Made by a program: the position numbers and the translations under genes. A DNA stretch of 64,000 nucleotides from Schistocephalus solidus (Eukaryota; Platyhelminthes; Cestoda; Diphyllobothriidea; Diphyllobothriidae): the NCBI GenBank assembly GCA_017591395.1, contig WEDG01000417.1, positions 44,304-108,303 on the forward strand. The letters are read 5' to 3'. Below, one piece after another: positions 21,826 through 32,639 of the stretch; positions within the stretch are counted from its first letter, which is position 1; the number at the start of each line of letters is the position of its first letter. Under the pieces are notes generated by a model, which saw only the letters and a program-made list of their open reading frames with translations, was not told the DNA's origin and did no database searches.

Positions 21826-22290
21826 TCAGAATGTGACTGCAAAATAACCAGAAGATGATGGCATATGTTATACTCCTCATTCTGTAATTATTGCAACTCC
21901 TCGGGGCGCAGGGCTTGTCTCCTATTATCTGAACCAACATCTGAGAGGGCGTTTCGGATTCAAGCTGACTATGTGATCCCGCGGAAGAAACGGTCCCGTA
22001 ATCCGCATAGCATGGCCGTATTTTACTGAAGATGGGATGCTGCTACAAAGCAGTGTGTATGACCCAAGATTATGCTGCCGCCAGTAGCGAGCGCTGTCCA
22101 GTCATACCCTTGTCGCAACGCTGCCGAGGATAATAATTTGTCAGGCTCTCCACTAGTAATCAGTGGTTATTCAGGTAGCTAGCACGAAAACTATGTACCG
22201 CCCAAACGGAAGATGTTATAAGTCGGGTCATCCGCCTATCCCTGACCTTGTGGTCACAGGCCAACGCTGGAGATCGTTCAGCTCGATCAT
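21826..22290. other. No gene seen
   Basis: Unassigned intronic sequence between the foldback relative and the microsatellite cluster. Confidence 0.5.
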
Positions 22291-22720
22291 CGATGTGTGT
22301 GTGTGTGTGCTTCGGAATGCCAATGGCACTAGTTGGGCTTCCTACGAATTCTTCCCTCCGATTTGGCACGGAGGCCAGGCGATGACCTTGCGAGGACAGA
22401 GGTGGGACTAGACCCGATCACCCTGTCGTGTCAATGCAGACTTGCACACGCACGCACGCACGCACGTACAGGTGCGTGCACTCGCATACGTGTGTGCGTG
22501 GCTCTGGCCGCTAGCCCGTCCACATTTGCACACACACACACGCACGCACACCATCGCACTCAGTGTGCCAGCTTGTCAGTTGCAATACACAGAGGAAGCT
22601 ATGGCAGTCTTGGGGCTCACAGTACACACCGGCACAGAAGGAAAGCAAAACGAAGACGAGGAGGAGGAGAAAGATAAGGAGGAGGAGGAGGAGGAGGAGG
22701 AGGAGGAGGAGGAGGTAGGA
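22291..22720. repeat. Microsatellite cluster: (GT)n, CA/CG-rich, (GGA)n
   Basis: (GT)8 at 22294-22309, CACG/CACA-rich sequence at 22440-22560, and (GGA)n at about 22678-22716. The acidic and TH-rich reading frames across this stretch come from the repeats and are not genes. Confidence 0.9.
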
Positions 22721-22816
22721 AAACTGAAGGGGATGCAGGATGAGAGGAACCAAGAGCATGTAAAAGTAATCTGCAAAAAAGTGAAGAATGGGAGAACGGA
22801 GGACCGGAGCCCGTGA

Positions 22817-25540
22817 ACTGCGAATCAGATAAAGAGAGAGGGGGCGTAAAGGAAGTTATCTTGAGAATGTAAAGACACGGTATGACTTGTGGCTGTGTTA
22901 GAGCAGTAGAGGAAACTCAAGAAGAATCAAAAGGGTACAACAGCAATGAGAAGGACGCGGCGGAGATACAAAGGGGAAGGGAAGGCTTATATTCCCCATT
23001 GCCCTGCCCCCGATAGTTGAGAGAGAGCGAGAGAGATATAGCTACGTTTTTATTTGAAAGTAAAATTCGAAAACTTTCAGCGAAAAATGTCCTCCATTCA
23101 CCGTGAATAAGATTGGGTAAAAAAACCACACAACACCAAAAGAGCACAAACGAATGGCCGAGGAATCGTACTCGAATGTGTCTTAAAATATCGACCAAAT
23201 TGGACTTCTTTCAAAACGGTGCCAGCGTCGTGCGCTGATGATTTCATTTTTGTTGTTCGAATAGACAAACAGGGTTAAAATTCGGTATATAATGGGTGAA
23301 ATAGGCCAACCGACGTACATATAAGAGGATCCACATGTGAATGGAGAACAGACAAGATGGCGGCTCAATTTCAAAAGCCCACTAACACGAGAACAGGAAA
23401 CGGCGCGTGACTTTGCGCTAAACTCCAGGGAAATTACGGTTCGCTTTAATGTTAGAGTTTGGGCTAGTGTTAAGACAAGGGAATATTTACTCTTCCGGGA
23501 ATTCAGCAAAAGGCCACATGTGTTTTGCTGGTCAGTGGAATTTATTTTCCCATGTACAGGTTGGAATGTGAGGAGGAGGCATATATGCAATTCTGACCAG
23601 GAAAGGATAAAGTAAGAACTTAACGTGCAAAGGTAACGGAGAGGAAGTACAGAGGAAGGTCATTGGAGAATAATGAGTATAAGCGCTGGCTGAGCTAAAC
23701 TAGGAGACAATAAAGAAGAGTTAGGAGACGGAGCTAGGCGAAATAAGATGAAACCGGAACAAACCGGGAAACGGCGAAAATCAACAAGGAGGAAAGGTGA
23801 GAGGACTATGACAACAAGAACGGGAGAAAAGAGTGGACGAAATGGGTTAGTAATAAAATGAAAATGAGTGATATATGGAGCCAACAGATGAGTAATAGGA
23901 GGGTAGTCATAAGGGAGGATGACTAAATGAGAGATGGAAGGAGGGAGGGTGGATTAGAATCACCCGAAAGAACTGACTTAACTAGCTAACCGACATTTCA
24001 AACAATGCGGTCAGCTGTCTACCGCTGAAAGCTGTGTTAGCTGAAAATTGAACTGAGGCACACACTGTTTTCTTTATTGGCCGACGCCGGGGTTATAGAG
24101 TTTTGCTTTTATGGCGGCCTCACATTTGTGACCACATTTTTGATGTGATAGCGGTGGAAATGATTTGCCTGTGTTGTGAAGGATTATTTTCGAAGCCCCT
24201 GGTAGTCTTACCGTCGAGTGCACTGGTTTTCAGCTCTTTTCAATTCGAGGTCAGGCTTGTTCTCTTTAAACTCTTTGTCGGTGACAAATACTTGTCTTCG
24301 TGTTACAGAACCCGGTAAGCCGGATTAAGGTCGATGTGCAAACTGAAAAACTGACATCGCAAGACCACATCCCCGGCCGATAATAGCCCTCAGCAGAAGT
24401 GGAAGCTGGAGCTAGTCTCTGCTGAGTGTATCGCATGTTTAACCCAGTTGCCCTAGTCTCCGACCTACTATCTGGAGTTCTGAGCAACGAGTCCCTTAGT
24501 TTTCGTCTAGGCTTCACTGTGGCCGGAATATCGGATGTGACTTCGATAATTGCCCAGATTGGTTCATGTCAAACATTTACTGTGTGCTTTGACGATTTTT
24601 CTGAAGTTGGCTAATCTCAAGGGGATAGAGGCGGTCTCCACTGCATGTCTTAGTCCTGAAAGTTTATGTGATGGCTTGCATTCGTCTGATGTTGATTATT
24701 TTCCCATTGCTTCTATAGTTTACGCAATGCTTGATATATAATCTAGGTAGGCGTTCAAAAACTTTACGGAGCACATGACTCTGACGATGGTTGGGGCAAG
24801 ACTACAGTCCTTACTCATCACATTGTCATCAGGAGGGCTTCCGGTGTCGGTTCGCTGATCATGACGCATTCCATCATCTCATTATGCAGCTGTTTGACCG
24901 TCGAGGTAAACCATCGGTTTCCAGAGTTTGAAGACTGCAGCGGTTATGCACCCCTGCAATCTTGCGAAATGCGTTCTTACAGTGAGTTAAGGATTCCCAT
25001 GTCCGTGAATTTCGGTCAGAGTTATCTAACTATTTACTGTAAACCTTCGGCACAGTTCTCACAATTTTCCAAAAGGATAGCGAATAATCGAGGACATAAT
25101 TGTTTTGCATTGAAAGGAGCAATCTATTGATGGTTTCCTCGCCAATTTTAGATTGATAGTGGATACAGTAACGTAAGTTCACGGCCCAATTTTTCCGAGA
25201 TCTGTTACTTGCGTGTTAGTCGATTTGTTCCTTTGCGGTCAGAAGTTGCGTAATTAAGGTAGACTGGGTGTTTTAGACAACCAAGGTGCACCTGAGTAGC
25301 GTTTTTCATTGGACCTCCATCACTATAGCTTTGTGTTTCATTTGACTTGCTGGCTGAGTACCTCGTTCTTTCCAATCTCCCTCAGCCATACAAGTATGCA
25401 GCCGCGGTTATGACTGTGTTTTTGTTAGTATGCTCCCTGCAATATCGGATAGTCTAAGAGATCAGTCACTGCATTTCATCATCGTCATCAGGAAAGTAGT
25501 ACTTTTGATCCCGCATGTAGGACGATGGCTTTAATATCAT
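22817..25540. other. Mostly no gene seen
   Basis: Unassigned. 22840-23040 and 23560-23960 are purine-rich on the plus strand. 23385-23480 is the GTTAGG-type dispersed repeat. 24400-24880 has a coding-like texture on neither strand that I could tie to a family. Confidence 0.45.
23385..23480 (+). repeat. Dispersed repeat matching 8340-8500
   Basis: ACACGAGAACAGGAAACGG, CGCTAAACTCCAGGGAAAT and TACGGTTCGCTTTAATGTTA correspond block by block to the copy at 8340-8500. Confidence 0.55.
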
Positions 25541-25541
25541 T

Positions 25542-25835
25542 AAGGTCATGGGCATGCCTCCATCTTTTTTCGGCTATGATGATCATTGTATTCTCTCTCC
25601 CTCTCCGGTTTGAAAGTGATCCACATGTTAGCGTCCATGGTGCTGGGAGGCCCTCACCCTGCGTTTGGCCAAGGTCAAGGACAAGGACAAGGTCAAGGAC
25701 ATGCGTCCGTCTTTTTTCGGTTATGATGATCATTGTATTCTCTCTCCCTCTCTGGTTTGAAAGTGATCCACCTGTTAGCGTCCATGGTTCTGGGAGGCCC
25801 TCACCCTGCGTTTGCCCGTCATGGTTTACCGGTGC
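25542..25835. repeat. Tandem duplication, period about 147 bp
   Basis: Two units starting at 25542 and 25689 share TTTTTTCGG, TATGATGATCATTGTATTC, TCTCTCCCTCTC, TTTGAAAGTGATCCAC and GGGAGGCCCTCACCCTGCG. At the junction is a small AAGGTCAAGGAC/AAGGAC hexamer run. Unit similarity is roughly 90 percent by eye. Confidence 0.85.
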
Positions 25836-25966
25836 CCTCAAGGCCGTCTCCGTATTTGCAGTTCAGCCCCCTTTTCGAGATTAGCAGGTGATGATCAACC
25901 TGACATGTTGAATCATCCTCCATCACCCCATCTTGAGGACACCGTAGAAATTAAGGCTTCTGACAA

Positions 25967-25987
25967 CCACACACACACACACACACC
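25967..25987. repeat. (AC)n microsatellite
   Basis: About ten AC units. Confidence 0.95.
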
Positions 25988-27544
25988 TTACATCAGCTGT
26001 CACTATTACCACGGAGAGGGTATCCATGTCTCCTAATTGCGACTGAGAAGCTGGCTTGATCGCAATGGGGTTCGGGTGGGCACAGGTCTTTATAAAAAGG
26101 AATCTACAAGCAGTACAATGAAGGTTGCGATAAAGACTGAGCACTTGGTTGCAGACAGCGCTAACTTTACCCGCTTGAACGCCGGGTCACTGAGGATACT
26201 TTGTTTGTCTGCCTTCTGCAAAGTGTGAGGAGATGATGCAGAACTTCGTATAATTGCTCTTTCGAGTTGCTGATAAGAATGAATTTCTTTCGGCAAATCG
26301 AGTGCCTCCTAAGATGAGATACTTTTTTATTCAACGTCCGAGCACATACAGCTTAGTGATTAGGCAGTTTATAATAATAATAATAAGAAGAAGAGGCGAT
26401 CACTAGGACTGCTGAACTGCTTCCTGGAACGCGCCTGTTCACTTCTATCAATTTCCACTTACCAAGACTTCTTCTGTATCGCACGATTTGACCTTCGGAC
26501 GGCCAATCAAGGAAGTTCAGCCTACCCCGACCCTTGGCAGCCGTCCCTGTTCCGAGAGCCGGTCTTACCGAGTTAGACTACAATCATGCTGAAACGGACC
26601 CGGACCAGAGGTGGGGGGGGTTCATGCGAAGACACGACTGGTTGGTTGTTATTGCCTGAAACAGGCTTCGCGCACACAGTTTTATCGCGTAGGGAAAAGT
26701 CTGCTGGCTATCCATTTATGATTCAGCCAGATGGTCCAGATGGTCGCCGGCTAGAAGGCTCTCAATGCACCACAGCGTTGTAGAGCTCCAGATGAGGGCT
26801 AGGCGACTTGCAGAACCGGGTGGGGTAACAATCCCCGTGTATTGAGGGCTGACAAGTTGTATGTCCTTCGAAGAAACCACGCAATGTCTCAAGCGGTGAG
26901 GCCAACCACAGCCGCACGAAGTGGAATTAAACCTGACTTGCACCTAAACCTTTTTTGTAGTCTGGCAGACTTTAACTGCACCTACCTCACACACTCTCTC
27001 TTTCAAAACTAATCTAATTTGGGATGATTAGACAAAGTCAAGACAAACAGAGTTAGGCACAAGTGTAGTGGATGAAGAAGCTTAGCAGCCCGCCAACGCG
27101 TGTCCCTAAGTGCATACAAACCAGGCTTCATTCACGGGGTGTTTCGGATCTCACGCGAGTGGGATTGACATAAATGCCATAGAAAAGATTTGTTGTGGTG
27201 ACCCTCTTTCGGGAGAGAGGAGTTGTTACCCTGTTATTTCATAGCCTCCCAAGCCACGGCTGATAATGCGTACTGAGGGGTTGAGGGTGCGGTAGATTTT
27301 ATACGGTGGAAGTAAGCCTTGTGTCCGAGCTGGGCCATTAGTGGGCTGTCCGAGGCAAGCCCACTGGAAATTGAATCTGACACAGTAGTTGATGTAGCGT
27401 AAATTTTCCGTCCAACGCTGGCAACTGCCAGAAGTTAGGCGTCAGCATTACAGTTCAGTTCTTGCTCCAAAAAACCCTCCAGTTACCCAATCATTCAGCA
27501 GCCACCTAAGCCACCTATTTTGCAAATTATTCTAAAGTCAATTC
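25988..27544. other. No gene seen; PLE pLTR edge at 26380-26470
   Basis: Unassigned apart from the pLTR edge at 26380-26470 (AAGAAGAAGAGGCGATCACT, GAACTGCTTCCTGGAACGCG, CCTGTTCACTTCTATCAA), which matches the inverted pLTR edge at 4400-4450. Confidence 0.45.
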
Positions 27545-27771
27545 ACCTTTTTCAATGGGCGGTCACCGATCGGTGACGAGACTCACTCGTCCTGTTCTGT
27601 CTTGCGGTTCACACTGGAGCCCTGCCAGCAGCCGCACAGTGGCTAGTAGTATAAGCAGGAAAAAATTACCGACAAAGGCCAGGGAAACTAGAATGGCCAT
27701 TGCTGGCCTATTAGCCGTAATTAGCCAGCCAGGCCCAACGCCAGGTGTTTCCCCATCCGATGCTCGAGCGT
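27545..27771 (-). mobile_element. tRNA-derived SINE, copy G (minus)
   Basis: Minus-strand body and 3' end: CTGGCTAATTACGGCTAATA, GGCCAGCAATGGCCATTCTA, TTTGTCGGTAATTTTTTCCT, TATACTACTAGCCACTGTGC, GGGCTCCAGTGTGAACCGCA, ending with GTCACCGATCGGTGACCG. Head-to-head with copy H. Confidence 0.85.
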
Positions 27772-27925
27772 TGGACTTCTAATTAACAGGCCGCGGGTTC
27801 AAGCCTCTGGTGGCGCAACACCTGGGGTTTGGGTATGGCTGGCTGATGACGGTTAATAAGCCAGAAATGGCCATTCCAGTCTCCCTGGTCTTTGTCGGTG
27901 ATTTTCTTCTGCCTGTAGTGAAGTG
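27772..27925 (+). mobile_element. tRNA-derived SINE, copy H (plus)
   Basis: Starts inside the head (GCGTTGGACTTCTAATTAAC), keeps the B box (GCGGGTTCAAGCC) and the full body (TGGGTATGGCTGGCTGATGA, AATAAGCCAGAAATGGCC, TCTCCCTGGTCTTTGTCGG). Confidence 0.85.
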
Positions 27926-28167
27926 AGTTCGATTAATTTTACCAAGGGGTGCGCTGATCGACCGTGAGGAAGGATTCCACCCTCTGGTCGGGTGAGTGGG
28001 TAATTATGGATAAGGTTTGGCCAGCTTGTGCGTAACGAACCTATATGGAAACACGATATGGGGATAATTGTACATTATCCATTCGGGCTTCAGACACTGC
28101 CACCAGAAGCAATCCTGGAACCTTAAACTGGTTTACTGGGCGGAATGGAGACGCTACTCTTCGAATC

Positions 28168-28369
28168 CCAACAACCCAACAACCACCCAACAACAACCCA
28201 ACAACCACCCAACAACCACCCAACCACCCAACAACCACCCAACAACTCAACAACCAGCCAACGACCACCCAACGACCCAACAACCACCCAACAACCACCC
28301 AACAACCACCCAACCACCCAACAACCACCCAACAACCACCCAACCACCCAAAAACCACCCAACAACCAC
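28168..28369. repeat. C-rich minisatellite (11-nt and 8-nt units)
   Basis: About 200 nt built of ACAACCACCCA units with shorter ACCACCCA variants. On the minus strand it is TGGGTGGTTGT repeated, with many GGG and GG tracts, and would be present in the kinase pre-mRNA. All six frames are open, so QQPPNNHPTT and GWLLGGCWVV proteins are artefacts. Confidence 0.95.
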
Positions 28370-28379
28370 GCTGGTGCTT

Positions 28380-31300
28380 CAAACGAAATCAATCGGATTT
28401 CCTACTAGATCACAATTTCAGCATTGAGAAACCCAGATAGCCTAATATTCAGTCATTTCAGAAATCTTATTATTCTGCGTGTGGCCAAATTTTCAATGCA
28501 TGTCACTGTAGGCCACATTCAAAGACTACGTTAACTGGTCAACCTTATGAATGAGGGATCGGGCATGGTGAGTCTCACTTGCTCTTCGCCGAAACATTGT
28601 GTCGGGGGCAGAACTGATCCACGTCTACAGGACGTTTGATCCAGTGAAGTGATTAGGGCAGCCCAGTCGCTATCTGCTTAACGTGTCAACCACTTGACAG
28701 TTCGACCGCTCATTCGGTGGACAATTTCCACCGAATGCCCCACAGAATAATGGACACAGGGACTTGCGCAGCATCTATCACCTGTTGTCATGAGCAAGGC
28801 AAGAAGACTGAAGACTGCAGAGAACTGGCAGGTGGCTGGTGCGGCGGGTGGACACCCGCACCTAAGCGCGCTACCACAAAGGCTCGGATCCCAATGAATG
28901 GGAGTATCATCTTGGTCACATTAATAAAGACCCAGTCTGCCACTCCATACAAAAACACATTGCAAGGTCAACTTATACTATCGAGTAGCAACCTTCCAAG
29001 CCACAACTTTTAGCTCACCGTAATATATCCCAGCACAACAGATCGCTTATAAGGCTTAATATGCACTGAGAGGGTCGACCACACTCTCTCCTGTCTCTCC
29101 CACACACGAACCCACTGTCGGAGCCGGTCAGTTTTCTGATGAGGGAATGTCAAAAGTGGCTGACAGAGCCAGTTATCTCTTCTGCTCGTTCCACGTACAC
29201 GGTCTGACCCTCAAATAGGACTCACCAGGGTTTAACTTACAAGTCGCGTGTTTGACCATAACGGGTTCCGCAGTAACACACATCTGATGCAAAATATAGC
29301 CCTATGCCAGGTTAGAAACCAGGGTGCCATAAATTTGAATGGTGAAATTCACTGATTCCTGTACTGGGTCACATGCTATTTGACGTATGGTCAACACGTT
29401 TGCTTTTACCTCCCTATGCGGTTGACGTCACCGTACGAGTAAAACATGCCAGTCGCAAATTAATATTTTAGCATTACGGATTGGCTCGGCTTTTCTATAC
29501 GAATAGTTTACAAAGATAACGAAATGCTGAAACCATGAAGAGATTAGTGCTTGGCGAAAACCGAGGTTGAAGTTTGATGCAAATCGAGGTCGATGCACAG
29601 TAGACGGACCCACTGAGAACATTACAAGTACAACTAGCTCTCTGACGGGAACCATGGTAAAAGAGGTTTTGTGGGCAGGAAGAAGGAGACCCTGGAAAAA
29701 GCAAACCGACTATGGGCGAGCCAAATGTCACCCGCGGTATTTGAAGGAGACAAAAAAGCTATCCCATACGTGGAGGAAATCGGTTTACCGGATCGGTGTA
29801 AGGGAAAGCAAACCTAAACCGGCATCAAAAAGAGCTAAATGGAAACGCATGTGACTGAGGGACTTAAAGTTACGTGCGTGAAAATGAAATAAGGGACAGG
29901 CAATCCGGAGCGAATGTTGTCCGTGGGTTCGGCTATCACGCTTCCCTCCAAATCGAACTCAATAGGCCACTTCTACAGTGACTTTGTCAGACGTTTCCGG
30001 ACTTTGACCCAGATTTCTACCTCTCCAGCCACCTCTTGTTTGACCGGCAACTTTGACAGTCCTGCCAGTCATCTGCCAAAGGGGCAGTAATATTCCCTTG
30101 TTCAGCATAACCGACGACATAATGTTCAGACAGACCCACGTTATGCTGCTTTGAATCCTTCAATACTACGCCAGAACGAGGAGGTGCGCAAAGTAAGGCT
30201 GCAATGGTGATATGCGGAAGACACGAACTGAAGGTATTCCATACACCGGGAAATGTTAGCCTTCAAGATCTACTCGTCACTGTCTTAGCTATTAAGCTTC
30301 CTCGTTTCAAAAAGAGTCCGCTTAAATAGCATTTCTATCGTCCTCGAATTTTTATGCCAATAGCAGTTCTCTTGGAATTAGATGCGCAGAGATCTGCGTG
30401 ACTTCCTAAGGTCAACGGAATTTGAAGTTGGTTGGATGTCACTGAATCGCAAAGTGACCAAACAAACAATAATAGGGGACAGTACAACCGTCACTAGCGA
30501 CGATGCCCGCACCGTGCTCCATGGGGTGGGCGCAGCATCGGTAACGTACGCATGAATTAGTTCCTAGTGCAGCCAACTTGCGCAGCCTCTACCACACCCT
30601 ATCCTCGATCGCCCACCAGGCACCGATGGCAAAATAATTTCAAGACGACTAGAGGTGGGCTAGGGTGCAGTGGGTGACAAGGTGAAGCAGGCCGTCTTCG
30701 CGTGAAACACACTATCTGAGAGGGCGTATCACATGCTGCCTTACAAGGTGACCAAGCAAACAATAAAAATGAAGACCGACAATGACGGGGGATCAAATAA
30801 AATCGGTTGCTTCATGAGTGTCCATGTCATCCCCGGACATTCCAACATCTTCTATTGGCAAAAGGCATGCGCACAGCTACTGCACAGACAGTCCGTAAAC
30901 GGGGTCTAAAAGATGGGTCAGCAGCGCCTCTTCACTAGTGAATCCGTGCATTCTAGACTCTGACAAGAAACAACACCAATCATGCCACATCATAAGCAGG
31001 GAAATTCTAGAAGCTAGTTCAAGTTTGGTACGTGGAACATCCTAGCAAAACTGGATTGCCAACACAATAAAAGCTGATGCACTTCTCCTGCGCTGCACGA
31101 AAACAGAAGCTCTTGTAAACGGTTAAGCCAACCCTATGTGACGTTTCAATAAAGAACAGCTTGTCGTGGATCTTAGTAAAAGCGTAAAAAAGGTAAGGTA
31201 AACAACCTCGTTTACAAGCCAAAATGGATTATGCCTTTGCGTACAGTTGAAATTAACGCATGCTGTCAGAATAGTCCAGGGAAAAAAGGTGTTATGGCGA

Positions 31301-32340
31301 AAGTTGACAAGGCTTCAGCAGCAATATTAGCATCACATTTAATGGGTGAATTAGCTCGTGATAAAAGCCCATACAAACGCCAGCATTTTTTAAGAGGCCG
31401 GGCAAATCTCTCTCGATCTTCTTTCTATGATGAGAAAGAATTGCGAAAGCTTAGATAGTTGAAACCCATTTCAATTGCTAAATGAACATTCTGTTTACAC
31501 GTGTTCACAAGATGCGTGCGCCAGTGGAGGACCACCCAGCTGGTGACCAGTGCAATCAATGACCCAGGGCAGGGCATCTATTGAAGAAAAAATAACAATT
31601 AATTTAAACCATCTGAATCCATACGCAGAAGGAGGCCATGGTTGTAATTTCGTGTTGGAGCTCGGTACGTAAACCCATCTAGCGCTGTTTATTTGTGAGT
31701 TCGGCAATTATTGCGGTGGACACGTGAAATAAACGCCATTTAAATAAGCTGGCTGCAGAAAACGTCAGTTACGACCGGCAGACGAATCAGAGGCCCTCCC
31801 CCTTGCAGTTAGGAATTCACTCTGCCGTTAAGCTGAAATTATGATGCCCCCACCACCCGTGCATGCTTTTTTGGTACACCGGAAGTAAATTCTCGTTGAA
31901 GAATGACAAACATACACACACGTGCTTTGCGTTACCTAAAGCCGCTTGACTGCGTATGCTGGCGGTAGAACAAATGGTCTTCTTCGTCGAGTTAAACATG
32001 CCTTTGGCTAAACGTCCCAGCAATTTTGCCACCATGCCATTATCTAAATCATATAAATCCTTTTAACTCGAGAATTCAGGAAAAGTAGACATATTAGTAC
32101 AATTGCTCTGATCCCATGCGTTTCCCCTAGCGAAAAACGAACGTCGGATAAACATCTCAGTAACGCTACAACACGAGCTACTCTATCAGCGACCGACGCA
32201 TTTGCTGAATGGCACTCTATCGGCTTGCGGAGAAGAACTGCGAAGAACCAACTGACAAGCTTGTTGAATTATAAGACCTTCGATGGTCGCTCAGAGTGAA
32301 CGACTACCCACATAACTTCAACACTTTGTGCATGCACAAA
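28380..32340. other. No gene seen
   Basis: About 4 kb of unassigned intronic sequence of moderate GC. Frames at 28717-29013, 29567-29854 and 31231-31458 lack motifs, splice context or signal peptides I could support. Confidence 0.45.
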
Positions 32341-32349
32341 CGGTAGGGT

Positions 32350-32631
32350 CCCAAAGATGACCAAATACTCCCGTACGTTATTAACGTATTGAAATTCGTT
32401 AGCCGTCTTCTTGTATGCCTTAGGTTTGGAATTGCAGACATACCAAATGCAATCATTAGGCACCAAGTACTGAGAGTGAAAGACGGGCTCTCAAGGCAGG
32501 AAACATCTACAGGCATTTTTCAGAACTGTTGCAATTGCGGACAAAGCAAATGCGCTGAGAAAAGGGAAATAGTTATTCGGATGAGGAGGGACGAACACAC
32601 ACACATTCGCATCAACAATGCGAACGAATGA
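32350..32631 (+). pseudogene. PLE GIY-YIG remnant, plus strand
   Basis: Plus-strand frame reading LPYVINVLKFVSRLLVCLRF, NAIIRHQVLRVKDGLSRQE and NCCNCGQSKCAEKREI, collinear with 5584-5934 (IPYVKNVSEAISRLLEPLGV and onward through LCSCGLSNYVGK). The YVGK part is replaced by KCAEK. It ends shortly after at a stop. Only the linker and first strand of the endonuclease survive. Confidence 0.7.
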
Positions 32632-32639
32632 AACAATGT

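Noticed and set aside
22442..22816. Acidic E-rich and leucine-rich frames
   Set aside because: Produced by the GGA and CA microsatellites.
24400..24880. Possible LINE coding fragment
   Set aside because: Some phrases on the minus strand (RKVFERLPRLYIKH) look vaguely RT-like but no motif block could be confirmed.
13305..27880. CTGATGA...AGAAA in the SINE body resembles a hammerhead core
   Set aside because: Closing pairs of stem II would be C-A, the motif is CTGACGA, CTGACAA or CTGCTGA in other copies, and no helix I/III with a cleavage triplet forms. The conserved pairing is the TGGCT/AGCCA hairpin of the SINE body.
28045..28440. QQPPNNHPTT and GWLLGGCWVV proteins in several frames
   Set aside because: They come from the C-rich minisatellite, which has no stops in any frame.
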